From Apus apus (taxonomy: Eukaryota; Chordata; Aves; Apodiformes; Apodidae), in the NCBI RefSeq assembly GCF_020740795.1, contig NC_067285.1, positions 18,953,241 through 19,017,240 of the forward strand: a DNA stretch of 64,000 bases. Reading direction: 5' to 3'. The notes below the pieces were generated by a model, which worked only from the letters and a program-made list of their open reading frames with translations, made no database searches and was not told the origin of the DNA. Within the stretch, counting starts at the first letter, position 1; each line of letters opens with the position of its first letter. Both the position numbers and the translations under genes were made by a program. This document shows positions 1-13,596 of the stretch, piece after piece.

Positions 1-3000
1 CAGGCAACAACTGGGACTGCTGAGCAAAGGAGCAGCTTTTCGAGACACAATACACTCCTGATTATTTCTAATGCAGCTTTACTATTTTGAGAGCACTGCT
101 TTGATGAGGAAATGGCCTGCTTTCCATCTTGCGCTGAGGGACTAGTTTTCATGCTGTTCAACTTGTTCTGTCTCATTCTTTGCTTTCTGCTTTTTAGGGC
201 TGGCACTGCCTCTGCAGTTGCATGCGACTGGTCTTCAAAGCAGTATTCCTTGCCTTATGACAATTAACGTTTGATTAATCCAGGATGCCTGGATGTGGTA
301 GTTTTGTTTTCATCCCTGGCTCTGCTAGTAGCTAGCCAATATCATACTGGAAATCATTTAGCATCTTTGTATCTCCATTTTCCACTGGTATGTAGGAATT
401 TCTCACTCGGGAATTTGAAGCTACTTTTTTTGAGAGAGAAGATGTTTCCACACTATGTAATATAACTTTGGAAAGTAATTTTCAAATCTCACTGCCTGTT
501 CCCCTGAAACACTCATGTTTTGTTCTATGTGATAAGCGTATTACAGCAATGGAACTTATTTTTTAGTTTATTTTTGTTTGTTGATAACTAAAACATATTG
601 AAGTCACTTCCACTTGCATATACTTGTCATAAGATTGTATTGCAGTTAATAAGTTGTGACTATTTCTTATCTGAAAAAGGCAGTCCAAGGTATAGTGGAC
701 ATTTTTAATTGGACAGAGAAGTAACAAAACTTGACAGTATGAAGTTGGTCTTAGGATAAGGTGTATGGTATGAAAAGCTTTTTTTAATGTCTGCCTCCTT
801 CTGAGAATCAGCCTTCACTCATTTAGACTAATGTGAACAGGACTAGAATATTTGCAAGCAGAAGCATTTAAAGCTTACAGGTGTTTGACTATGCATTGGT
901 AAATATGCTCTCTCTTTATGATCATCTGTATGTAGTGCTTTCATGCATAGGTACCTGGATAACCTAATTTAAATTAAACAAGGCAAGAGAACTATTAAAT
1001 CTCCTCTTTGGAAGCCTGGAGGAGTTGTCTAACAAGTGCTTGCAGATTGCTTCAGAGACTACAGATTGATTTCTCTTTAAAAGAGAGGTAACTAGCAGAG
1101 ATCAAACTTTCAAAGCAATAGTTTACTGCTGGTTTGGATTCTTGCTTTCACACTGTGAACAATTTAAATAAAAATCATGGTAAAAGGTAACCTTCTGTGC
1201 CTTTAATGCTTGGGCAATAACACTAGCTGCAGTCACAAGCCATGCAACCTTATAGCTCTGATATTTTTTTCCCCTCATTTTAGATTTGTATGCCCTTTAG
1301 GGCCTTTCAGAATCACCTAAATGCTCACAATAAAAAGCTGGAAATTAAGAAGAAGATGGCACTTGCCATGCTCCTCCTGATTTCCCTCTGTTACTTGTTG
1401 GGGGCTCAGACAAATTATGAAGCTATCAGTGATATTTTTTCCAGCCTTGCAGACCATTAACCCAAATGGTTCCAAAGCTTGTCCTCACCCAGCTCCATGC
1501 ATACCACAGCTTCACTGGAGATACATAAGTTATTATCTGGAAAGCCACTGTTTTAATGTAATATTAAACAAGCAGCAACTCAGCAGGTGTCCCCAAGGTA
1601 AGGAAGGCAGCATGCTGCTGGCAGCAGCTGCTGGCTTCAAACTTATCAAGATTTCTTTGTTTTGAAACACAAGCTGGAAGGCTTTTTAATATACCATGTC
1701 ACTGGCTGAGCAGATCCTAGTTTCTGGCTGCCATTGACTGCAAAGACAAAAATTCTTGGAACACATGCTGCCTGCATGGGGAAAGTGGAGATTTTTCGTA
1801 GGGTAATGTTTCTTGCTCTAGAGAGAACTGGAGCGTAGCTACAGACTTGGGCGAGCCAGTGTGAACAACCATGATGTGTGTATGCATTTACACCAGGAGA
1901 ATGCTCCACTATTACACTTTGTTGCTGTGCATACCTTTGTGAGACTTCAGGATTTCTGGGACATATTCCTGTGAGTTCTAATTTCTCCTGAGCATTAGTC
2001 TACTTTCTGTGCTCTTTTGTGGAAATTATTTTTGTTTTCCTTGTTCATAAAGAGAAGGATCTAGCTGTGATTGAGATCTAGCTTTGGTGAGCAGCCTTTG
2101 CTTCAAACATGACAAAGACCTGTAAACTATCAAACAGCATAAGATGGTTTGAAGGACCTTTTAGTAGCATAGCCCTTAGTAGGTGACAATGTGATTTGCT
2201 AGGAGACTGTCTCTGTTGGCATAGTGGAGAAGAGGCTGCTAACCATTCTGGAGGAAGACTAGTAGGACAGAGTACTTAGACTGCAGTGCCATGGAGATCT
2301 AGGAAGACCAGCAGAAGTTAAAAGATTTCTGCAGGAAGGAGGTCATTTTACTGGAGCTTGCCTGAGTCCATGAGTTCTGAGATGTACAGACAGGAAATGT
2401 CATACCATCCCAAAGCAGGTTGCTTTTATCTGGAGGAGCTGGACAGCAACAAGTCAGTAGCTGATTGTTCTGGTACTTGAGGCAGTTCTGCTGTGTGATT
2501 AAAATTGTGAATAGTCCTAAACTATAGGCATGCTTCTACAAGCAGTCATCCTGAATTGTGCTGTGGCCTCTACCTGAGCTCTACTGTCTGCCTCTTCAAT
2601 GTAAAGTTGACTTAGCTTGCCAGAAGAGACAGTACATATGTGCAGGTCTTTGACCTATCATGGAGGAGACATACAAGCATCAAGATAGGATGCAATGGAA
2701 AGCTACATCTGTAGTGTTTCAGTATGCAATAGTGGCAGTGAATATTGCAGAAAGGACTTCCACTGGGAAATCCATTGAACCTCAGAGAAATACATTCTTT
2801 GCAACTCTTCCATGAGTTTCAATGGGAACGAGTCTACCAGCTGAAGACTTCTCTCAGGATCAGTTGTTGTTTACCTAACAGGCTCTTCTCATTTCTTGTT
2901 TAAATCTGATCTAAATCAGCATGTTTTTGAAAAGTGAGAATGTATCTATTAATGATTAACCACTTCAAAGGAACATTTGTGGACTTTTTGATAATGCTAT

Positions 3001-6000
3001 TGACTGGGAATAATTTGTCCATTGCCAACGGGTAGAGAGAATTAGAATTGATTTTTCTAAGCTTTGTTCTTCTTGCGGTCCACTGACAGTTGTCCTAAAT
3101 CACAAAGAACTGAGGCCTCTGCTTTTTGCATCAGCACAACCTTGAGCCATTGGCCATCTGCAGTTGTGATCTGAGTGGTGGTTGCAGTGCTGATCCAAGT
3201 TACAAGTATGACCTTCCCTTTTTGCCAAAGAGCAGTGTTGCCACTGTGAAGAACGCTGTGTGTTATACAGTTACCATTAGAAGATTCATTGGTTACCCAA
3301 TGCATAGCTAGATACAGAAGGAGACTGTTATAAAACTGCTATTCTATGCAAACTGTAACATGGCTATGGACTTGGATCAGAATATCCCTGGGCTCTTCTG
3401 CTTGGATTTAGATCAGTAGTACTTTTGTTGACATTGTCTTATCATTAGTTTTGGCAAGGGTTTTTTCCAAATTTGCCAACATTTTGCCAAAGGCCAACAG
3501 CATATATTCTTTTGCATTTCAATCCCTTTTCTGCATTAATGTGACAAATAGCTTTGTTTTTGTAAAAACAAAGTCTGCAACTGTTGAGTCCTTAATGATA
3601 GTCCTTGTATTTGCTGCTGCCAAAACTGTGCTTGTAAAGCTTCAGTCACTTCACTGAAGAAAATAATAATGTTTGTAATTGGTTGGCTTGAATTTCTGCA
3701 GAACTCTGTATTCAGTCTACAGAGAATGGGAGTCTTTACAAGCTCAGCTAAAAGCTCTGGTGTCTACAGCCAAAGCTGTAGCAGCTGATGGCATTACTTC
3801 CATCCTCCTTAGTCCAGAGCATTGACTAATAGAGAAACACATAGTCCTCTAAAAATACAGTGAGAATGTCTTTCGTTTCATGGTGTACTGTGTGCAGAGG
3901 ACAGAGAAAAGAGGGTTATAAGGTGCAAGGAGGATGAGAGGATAGTTAAGAGAGACTTATTTTGGAGGCATGAGAACCACTTAATTCCTGTTGGTGAGCA
4001 GACCTGGAAAACGTGAGCACGACAGTTGCAGAACAATACAGAAGTTGGATATTATCTTTCCAGTGTTAAACTACTAAAGAAAAATAGATCAGACTTTGTC
4101 ATTCTGATGCTGCGGTATTTTCTTGTCAGGATTTAAAATTTCCCTTAACTCTTGTCTTCAATGTTAAAGATTTGAAGAAATTTATGAGAATTACAAAATT
4201 GCTTGTGGTTACATGGTAATGCATAAAAATTACCCAGTCATTTTCATTCAGATATTTCAAAGCATGAGGTGTCACAATCTTTGGTCAGGAAGGAATTTCC
4301 TCCTTTATAATAGCATGTAAATATAACCACAGTTGGAATATATAATTTGGTACATTCCTCAGAAGCGCTGAACACTTGCTGCTTTGGAGAACCACATGAA
4401 ACTGTGTGGCCTGCTTTGCTAAGATATGCCACTATTTTCTGAGTCTTTTTTTCATACATGCAACTTTTTTTGTACCCTAAAACTTATAGTTGCTTTAATT
4501 TAGATGTCTCCTGCAATCTGCCTTGTAGGGGCAGACCCACAGCTTCTGCCAGTGAGCTGGCCTGAATTGCCTGTCTGTATGTGGCTTCTGCTGGACTGAG
4601 GAAAAATTGGTTTCCTTTCCATTCAAACCAGAGAACAATGAAACGAGCAGGAGCACTGCACAGCCCAGGCAGTTCCATGCTTTATCAGTATTAAGGACTA
4701 GGCTCACTGTAACTTTATAGATTTGAAAAACATTGAGGAAAGACTGCAAGGGAGTTAGTTTTATGACATGGAAGAAAGGAAGGTAAGGGAAAGCAGCCTG
4801 CTGTTGGACAAGGCTGTCTATGGAATGTGCTAGGGAAAAAGCTGTGCAACATTTTCTTTCTCCCACTTGTCATCCTCATTTACCTTCAGCACCATAGACT
4901 CGATTTTTGTTGCAGGTTTAAAGTCTTCTTTTGTGAGGGGAAGAAATCTCCATTTTTATTTTTTTTTTCCAGAGTACCTGTGGAGAGGGAGAGTAGTTGT
5001 CCTTTTTTCATTCTAAGACAGACACTTCACTGGGCAAACAGCTCCCTAAGAGTTGGTGACGTGTTGGACAGATTTTGTAGAAAAGGTTTGTGAGCTCTGC
5101 AGCTCAAGTTTGTGCAACTAGAAGATGAACCACAACTATGTCTGGGATTCCAACACCTTCAGATTCTTTTCCAGTAGGAACTTTTTTTTTCCAGTAAGAA
5201 GCTGGTGCCAAGGTAGCAGATACCTGTTGCCTGGCAGGCAGAACAATGTTAGAGTCAGCAGTTACAACAGTATGCCCTAAATTTGTCTGCTCAGTCAGCA
5301 GGTACTGCTGTAAGAGGTGCAGTGGCTGTGCCATTGCTCGCTGAGAGCTCCACCTAATAAACTTCTACTATCTCTGTTATGATCTGGGTTTTGAAGAGAA
5401 CATGTTCAGTCTCTGCAGTAGCCCTCTATCAGGAAACATTATTTGAGTTAAGAGCCACAAGGGTTTAATTGAGACTGTCACTTGTTTGACAGTCTAACCC
5501 TTCAGGCATCGCTGAATGTAATTAGAGTATCAGTACTTCAGAATTCATTCAGGATGAAACACACAAGTCACAGCGGAGGCAAAATGATGTCATGCAGCTC
5601 CTAGCAATTGCTGGTGTACTAGTTGCTCTTCATGTTAATTGTTTTTGATCACTTCCTCTTTGGAATAGTTCTGATGGCATCCTAAATTAGCTGTGACCAT
5701 GTTGGAGAGATTTCATCTATTGCTGCTAGGTAGTAGAAGCTGATACAAAACCCAGACCAATAACAATACAGCTTGCTTACAAGGATACTCTATGGAGTTG
5801 GGGGCATGTTTCACAGGCTCCTGAAACCTCTCTAGTTAAGGAGGAAGCTTACACTGATAATTGTTCATGGCTGTGCCTTTAATGGAGCAAAGTAATTATG
5901 GGCAGAATCTGGAGGGAATGGTGCCTGAGCTGTGGTGATACTGGAGAGATGCTCTGTACTTGAGAAATGATAAGGTACTTAGCAGTTGCATACAATATCT

Positions 6001-9000
6001 GGACTCATCTCAACCCCAAATATTGGACTGTTGCAGTAGAAGTGGCCTTCTCACAGTTGGGAATTCACCTTAACCAAGTTAAACTGTACTTTGTGGCCAC
6101 AGTGTGACCTGCACATCTCAGGCAGCATAGTAGTCTCCTCTCTGAAATTTCTAATCATTGAAAACATGGAGGCACTAGAGCGTTGTAATACTATTGCAAT
6201 AAATATGTTTTTAATGCCAGAAGTGTAACTTAAAAACAACTGAACTTTTTTAACCACATCTATTCACAGTTCAGCCTAAGGCAGATAAAGCACATTAAAA
6301 AATCAGCTTAAGTAGATGTGAACATTACAAAGCACTGAACACATATAAGTAGGTTTTATAAGCAGGGGTTCAATGTGGCATTGTGTGCAATGCTACTTGC
6401 TTTTCCTTTAAGAGTACTTGGAACTCTTTTTTTCTCCTTTCCTCTTATCTTGCATCTTTTTGTTTGTTTGTTTTTTCTGTTTACCATGGATTCTGGAGTG
6501 ACATCATTCACCAGAGTGTGGCCTACCTGCAATATGGAACCTTTTCAAGGTTTTGGTTTACTTAAAATGATTGGTACCATTAACTAGTTCTTCAGTTTAA
6601 TTAATATATAGAGTAATACAAGTCATACGTTATCAAGAAAGGCATTTCCAGACAGGAGTGTCAAGATAACCTGATAATTTTTATGAATAAAAGGTCAAAG
6701 ATTAAACCAAATCTTCATTTCTCGCATATAGTTTTAGTAATAATACACTTAATCCTCACAGCTGAAATAGAGCACTAGCCTTAGGTTTTTATGGGCTTCC
6801 TGGAGCCTATGTACCAGTACATAGAAGCTGGTAGTCCCTCTGTTCATGTTAAGTCTTGTCAGAACTTTTGCATAAGAAACCACTGTTCTGAAGTCTAACC
6901 TCTTTGTTGGTGTTTTTTAAAAGCAGTTTAATGGTGTCTGAAACCACAGAAGGCATGGGAGGGGAGAACAGATCACAGGGCCTTTGAATTAGTTCACAGA
7001 TGGCAGTGGCTTTAGAGTGTTTGCCTGCCTCTGCTTTCTTCTCTGGGATGAGGTGTAAGATCTGGGATCTAAAAATCATTTAGGGCCTCATAAAAATCCT
7101 CTGCAAGGACTTCTAGTTGGAAATTTGATCATCTTATACTTGTAACTATCATTAAACCTCATGGATTTAAAAGCATTTAAGGAAACTAGGCATTTATTTT
7201 TTACTGAAAAATCAATGAGATTTTAGTGCATGCTTGTAAATCTTGCTCTAAGAGAATCTGAACTATTTCAATTTATGAGCTGAATTTGCTCAGTACAATA
7301 AAAGGTATTTAAGATTTAGCTTTCCTCATTGACACAACCAAATGAAATTTGAATGTTAGATTCCCCTCAAACCCCTTCCAAACTGTGGAAACAAAACACT
7401 GTTCACCTACAAAAGTTCATGTTTCTTTAGAAAAAATAGCCGTTATGTTGTCTGTGTGAACTAAGACAATTAATTTATTTTCATTCAAAGCTTGTTTCTT
7501 TTTTGTGTACTCCACATGATACTAAACTCCCAAACATAATTTTTATTAAATTTGTAAGCTTTTAAAAATGTGATTGCAAGTTTATTCTCTTAGCTTCCAA
7601 AGCAGCTTCCAACTTGGATATCACATAAAGAGATGGGTGGTTGGGTATAGACAGATAAAAATTAAAAAATCATGGCAAGCACATATCATTGCTTTCTATA
7701 CTGCTCAGTTCTTCACAGACCATGCCCTTGTAGACCATTCAGGTTTTACTCCTTGGCTACTTCAGATTTTTCTTGCTGTTTTTTTTTTGTGCTCAAGTAG
7801 CCTAAATGGAGCATTTCAAGATGAGTTTAGTATTCACAGCAAGTTTTCCCTTCTGTCAAGGGATCATCCAGAAAAAATAGCAGAAAAGCAGTAGTGTTGG
7901 TATTGGTTGTAGTACATGCTGATGGCAGGTTAACACAACATGCTGATAATCTAGCCAGGGTCTATCTCTAGCAATTCAGGCTCTTTGAAAACTTTGGCAG
8001 GGGATAGATGTTCAGCATTAGCCACAGTCAAAGAAAATGACTGGAGAAACAGAATTAGGTTTCAAGTGACAGTTCCAATACTCTGCATGACCTTTTGGTT
8101 GCTCACCAACATTTCTTCTGTCTCTTTTCATAATACAGAGATCAAGACAGTTTTGGTGGTTTGTTTTTTCCCTACTGTGCAAAGAAAGATTCCACTTAAT
8201 GGAACTGCCCTTACTTTTGACAGAATTAATCTACCTAATTTTTTACCTTTTTTCATTATCAAGGAGATCTTAGAGCCCTGAATCTGATGCTCACCTTTAA
8301 GACAATCATAAAGAGCAGGTCAGGCAAGGTAAATAATTGCTATTGTTCTAGCTGTGGGTGCTAGTTTTTGTCTGTATGTCAAGACCTGTGTTGCTGCTTG
8401 TCTGCAAAGGCTTCCTGTCACTACTTGCTTTAGTACTGAGGGCAAACATGTCATCTGGGCCTTGCCTTACCCACCAGCCACCCCTTTCATAATTAGTCCT
8501 TGAACTACAGCAGCCTGCATGTGACCAACTAAATTTCACTCTCACTGAAAATACCACTCCACTATCCACACCAAAGCAATACAAACATGTAAATATATTC
8601 ACATATGCAAGCATTTGTAATTGTGTAAATTTTCAGTGGAGTTGATATAAAGACAATACACAAACACATCAGTAAGCACAATGATGTAAGAAATGGGAGA
8701 AAGGCAAACCAGATGAGGGTGGAAAGAAGGGAAATTATCTGAACAAAAAAGATGCTGCTGACTTCAGCAGAACTTGACAGCAGCTTTACTTGAGAGTAGA
8801 AAAGTTCCTCCTTTTACATAAAATGAGGCAGGAACATCCTAGTGGATCTTGTCCAATGTGCACTGGAAATCTGCAGCAGAGAAGAATACTGAATGCGGGA
8901 GATGGATTATTCATGCCTAAAGTAAAGCCTCCTGCTTTTGCCACAACTATTGAGGTGCTTGCACTCTGTGTTTACAGATAGTTTTTTGGTTTTTTTCCCT

Positions 9001-12000
9001 GGTTTGGAGACGAATTTAACTGAGCAGGACTGAAATTTCTGCCCATGACAATTCTGACCATACAGACTGGGTCTTTGAGGGCCAGACTTTTTTGTATGGA
9101 AGCTTGATGAAAGATGAATGAGAAGTTCTGTTCAAAGGAATGGAAAGCCCTTGTCTGTGTTTAAAATTGTTAGCAGAAATCTTTCTCCCTGTCGTGGTGC
9201 TGAGTAGCCACTGCCCTGTTTGATGCAGTAGAAGCAGAACTTGTGTGCTTCAGGGCCAGAGTCTAACAGCAACCACAGTAGGATCTGTAACTCCATTAGT
9301 GGCAGAGAAGAGGTTTGAATGCAGTATCTGAATGTGAACTTCAGAGGCAAAACTAAAATTCCATGTACAAGTGTTTCTAGGTAAAGGTAAAAATAAAAAA
9401 AAGTAAAACCAACCCAACACTTCTTTTCCTAAAACAGTTCTTAAAGACTAGGGTGTTCGAGTTGCTACAGCATTTGTGTTGCCAACTCAAATCCAAAACC
9501 CATAAGATTCTTTTTTTGCTCTGATCCCAGATAAGAAAGCGATGGTGATTTTCAGGTGAAATTCTGGACTTCTGCAGAAGGTGCATGTGACGTTGTTTCT
9601 TTGGTTTTGTGTGTATGTGTTTGTTTGTTTTAAGATCCAAGTGTTTGAATTTAGCTGTTCCTCATTCTTGTGACCACTAAGACTCAAAACCTCTTGAATG
9701 TTACAACAATGTAGAAAGACATGTCTGAACTCCGCCCTTTAGGGAACTCTAGTTCTGCTTGTTGCCTCAAAGATGTAGCGAAAGGAGCCAGCCATGTGTG
9801 GAAAGGAACATGATTAAAATGTTATTTAAAAAAAAAAAAAGTTCATAGATGAGTCTGCATGATCTGCTACTTTATATTTTTGTCATGCCAACATAGAAGA
9901 CTTTCTCCAATAAGCAATTCTGAAGTGCATTCTTGTTTCTAAGCTTGCCTCTGTGCGTGGAGTTGTCTTTATTTGCTTGCGCTTATGTGAGTAGTCACTA
10001 GTGACTCTCCCACAAGCAGCTTCTAGGGTCATGACCATGCTCCTATTTAAAGTTTCAGTGGGTGAAGCCAATCATGGAAGAGTTGTATGTAGTTTTTGGC
10101 AGAGTCTCAGGTCTAGAGTGTGCAGGAATCTTTTTTTCCCATCCTGTTTTTACTTTTTACAGACTCATATAAAAGTATACATGTGGGGGGTTTTTTCCCT
10201 AAATGCTTACATGAAAAAAAGGCCCAAGAAGGTTTAGAAGGCAGCTGGCTGGTCCAAAGTAACATCTTAGGGGAAGGGGAGTTATAGTCAGGTCCTGTGG
10301 TGCAGTGATTCAGTGTGAAGAAGCTGAGACACCATTTCTGCAGAAGTCCTGTGAGAAGCCATCTTCATCCTTCTCTGTTATGCACCGTATGGCAGTCTTT
10401 GTTTAGCTGTTCTTACTAAATTTGTGATCGGTAATTAATTCTAAGCTGAGATTCTGGTCTTTTCTTGTTCTTAATGGTTTTGCTGGGCAAGATCTCAGTT
10501 GAGTCCTTTCAAATTTAAGAAGATCTGTGTTTTATCTTGACCAATCTCAGTTGTTTGCTGGTGGTCTGACCCAGATAGTACATGGTTTTCTGAGACTGTT
10601 CCATTACTTTTAAGAGCTAGCTTGAGCTCAGGTCATCTATCTGCCAGATGCCAGATCCTGAAAACCTGTTTCTGATGTGTGCTGAGAGCTGCTAAAAACT
10701 TCTTTCTTGCTGTTGTATCTCCTGTAAAATATTTGGTTGTGAAAGGGCATTGCAGTAGGTCTGCTGGGTAAAGTACAAGAACTAGACCTCTGCTTTCATC
10801 ATGAGGCTGAGTATGTTAGTAAAAGAATTAGGCTTTGACAGGAGTTTCACAGACTGTGTTTTATTACTGTGTCAGTTCTGTATGCAGTGGATGAAGTATC
10901 TCCTCCTAGCAGTGGACTATGGTAGAGCATTGATCTATTCAGATGCCTGCATTCTAGCCTTTAGCTGAAGAGCTGTTCTGCTTTATGTATCTTAAGGAAT
11001 ACGAGTAATTCAGTAAATTTGAAATGGGAGACTGTCTGAAAGGATGCTATGAGGAATGAAGCAGAATTTGGATATATATGGGGGGAAGAAGCATCATGGC
11101 TGTTTTCTTAAGCTGCATGCCTAGTTCCGTGTGACTGTTTTCTCTCTACTTTACTGAAAGACTGCCTTAGTTTCCCAGTTCAGTGAATTGCTTCTCAGAG
11201 AGCCACAAAATCCTTCCCAGCACACCTAATTTTACCCCTTTTGCTTCGCAAATCAACATGTGATCTCTGAGTGTGTCTAGGCCAGGAAACAATTAATAGC
11301 AAGAAAAACTATTTCCTTGGCTTGCAGGCAGCTCCTGGCTTGCTCCTTTCCTCAGATTAGCAAGGATTTAGGAAGCACATGTTCGTGTATGTGAAATCAG
11401 TTCTGCAGAAGCTGCTGCATACTGTCGTCCTGCTCTTATCTCTGAATTCCATGGCCAGACAATCTCAGCTGCTCAGTGCAGGCTGGCAGCTTTAGCCTCC
11501 CAGTAGGTACTGAAAGCCATGCAAGTGTGGAAATGATAGTGACACAAGGGCTAAGATGTTATCTCCATAGCAAAGCCAAAGGCAGTTTCCATGGTGATGC
11601 AGAGGCTCCAGGCTGCTAGTGATGCAGCTGCTGCACTGGGCAGAATTTGTAGCCTTTGTATGCAGAGGCTGCTTTAATAAAGCTTTTATGTGTTTATGGG
11701 GCCCTTGTTAAGTTGTATCCAGCTCTGGAACATTACATAAGGGGTGAGGGGTAGATTTAAACTGACTGAAGAGAGTGCTGACCTAAAAAGAAAAGTGGAA
11801 ATAAAAGGTAGAAAAGTTGTTAGACTTGGAAAAGCTACAAGTGAGTGGAAGAGTCAGATTCATATCCCCAAGTCTTACCTCCTCTTCAAAACTTTCTTTT
11901 TGAATTGGATCAAAAATCCAAATGTGTCTCTCTTTCTCTATTGAGACTAGAAATTCCCAGGGACTTGGGGAAAGCTTATGATCTTGTGACTTCTGTATCT

Positions 12001-12380
12001 GAAGCACTAAAATATCTTATGATTCTCTTGGTTCTTCTTTTGGGTAATAATTTCTTAATAATTCCAGCACAGGTATATGGAATTAATTTTGTAGTCTACC
12101 TGTAGGGTCTTACAGCCTATGATTTCACTTTGTTTTTTGCTGGGACAACAGGTACAACATCTTCAGACTCTCACACTGGAAATGCACATTTTGCACTTCT
12201 GCTTTGATCTTAAACCAAGCTGTGTTTTGTGGGTGCTTCAGCACATGAGTAGGAATTGTGTGCAAACTACTCAATTAAAATAATAACTTTATCATTTTGA
12301 CCCAGACTTTTGGTGGATTTAAATGTCAGTTGCTGTCTTCTGAACTAGATGCTAAAATAGATTTGTATTCTGTCTTTCAG
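1..12380 (+). other. ARHGAP22: ARHGAP22 intron (upstream part not in window)
   Basis: This stretch precedes the first recognisable ARHGAP22 exon and ends in a good acceptor (polypyrimidine then CAG at 12,378-12,380). I found no peptide resembling the first part of the PH domain here, so the earlier exons should lie left of base 1. The interval holds no ORF I can assign to a family. Visible contents are a 13-A run at 9,828-9,840, a short hairpin at 5,461-5,500 and scattered T-rich tracts. A small untranslated or alternative first exon cannot be excluded by eye. Confidence 0.75.
5461..5500. repeat. Short imperfect hairpin
   Basis: A perfect 9-bp inverted repeat (5,472-5,480 against 5,487-5,495) closes a 6-nt loop. 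A second 5-bp stem (GGTTT-side 5,461-5,465 against 5,496-5,500) pairs outside it across a 6-nt one-sided bulge. It could fold as RNA on either strand. It is too short and unsupported to be called an RNA gene. Confidence 0.4.
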
Positions 12381-12509
12381 GTGGTGCAGGGGACCGGGAA
12401 AAGATGCCTGTCAATCATGAGGCTTTCCTCCTCATGGCTAATTCCCAGAATGAAATGGAAGATTGGGTGAAAGCCATCCGACGGGTTATATGGGCTCCAT
12501 TTGGTGGAG
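12381..12509 (+). CDS. ARHGAP22: ARHGAP22 exon: end of PH domain
   Basis: This is the first ARHGAP22 coding exon in the window. It begins with 2 bases of a split codon and encodes 42 full codons, running from GAGDREK through [18 protein letters not shown]. The segment is the last part of a pleckstrin-homology domain: the acidic/aromatic EDWVKAIRR stretch is the C-terminal alpha helix that closes the PH fold, which in this family binds phosphoinositides and helps place the GAP at membranes. The acceptor is TTTCAG and the donor is GTATTG, a usable but not ideal donor. It ends in phase 1, and the single G joins the GG opening the next exon to give glycine. Earlier PH residues and the N-terminus (roughly the first 100 residues of a family usually near 700 aa) are outside the window. 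Confidence 0.93.
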
Positions 12510-13485
12510 GTATTGCAAATAGCTCACATGCACATAAATTAAAACATTTGCCTCAAGGTAAAACATATTCTTATGATACTAGGATATGTGTAACACTATA
12601 GAATCAGTGAGATGCCTAGATAAGCTCTCGATTGTCTGAAATGTTTTGCAGCAAGGGAATTTAGTTGATTTTTTCTGCCAGGGGATGGGAGGGCACATCC
12701 AGACTGTATAACTGACTTGTCAGAAATGGGTGTTGGTACTAAATGTATCACTATTGCCAATACTTATTTTTTAAAAGCTAATTATGAACCCTTCTGGTGA
12801 CCTTTCTTATCCTTATGGACATAAACGAGTGTGTCCAGTTATCTCAATTAGGGCAGAGGTCCAACTTAAACCTCCATACAACCAGAGGTAGTAAAACTTT
12901 TCATCTAGCTAATGTAGGGCCTGGTTGAGAAGTCAAAGCTTCTACCCGCTTCAGTAGGGCTTTAGCCTGAGGAGGAGGAACTGGGTCAGGGTGAGTGGAC
13001 ACCTGTAAGATAATACAGCTGTTGACAATTTCTGTAGTTAAAATGAACAAAAAATCCAGACTCTCGGTGTTGATATTATACCACAATCTTCAAATTTTCA
13101 AGTCAGTAGATTAGATAGGAGGTGTGTTTGTGGTTTAGCATAGAACAAGGGTGCACAGATGTTTTCTTCTGGGTTCATTGCTGGTGACAGCAGCTACTGG
13201 CTTGGTACTACATTCTGTGCTTTGAAATTACTTGTGTGCCACTGATGGAGTTCATGCAAATAGTGGTATCGTATGCAGATAATGGTATCTACCTCTTTTG
13301 AGAGGTACAGATAGAAAAGTTCCAGATAAGAGTTAGGTGAAACAATTACTTCTGCTGAAACAAAGTTACTACTTTTCCTGGATCTAGGCAGCAGGTGGGG
13401 GAAGTGACCCTGGTGCAACTGAGGGAGGCTCACGAACCACAAGGTCACTAAGATGACCCAGCATTTGTTAGTAACTTTTATCTTG

Positions 13486-13596
13486 GTGTTGGTGTTTTTG
13501 TGGTGTGTTTTTTTCCCTATTTTTTAACTTGGGGTTTTTTTTTGGTTTGTTGTTGGGTTTTGTATTCTGCTTGTTTTGGTTTTGTTTTCCTTTTAA
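13486..13596. repeat. T/G-rich low-complexity tract
   Basis: This is a run of T-tracts broken by G, GG and GTTTTG units. It has no coding potential and looks like low-complexity intronic sequence. Confidence 0.7.

Noticed and set aside
3057-3311. Overlapping ORFs of 82 (minus) and 61 (plus) codons that first suggested a retroviral remnant
   Set aside because: No diagnostic protease, polymerase or envelope motif, no flanking terminal repeats, and neighbouring minus-strand frames (such as 5,104-5,334) do not extend the theme.
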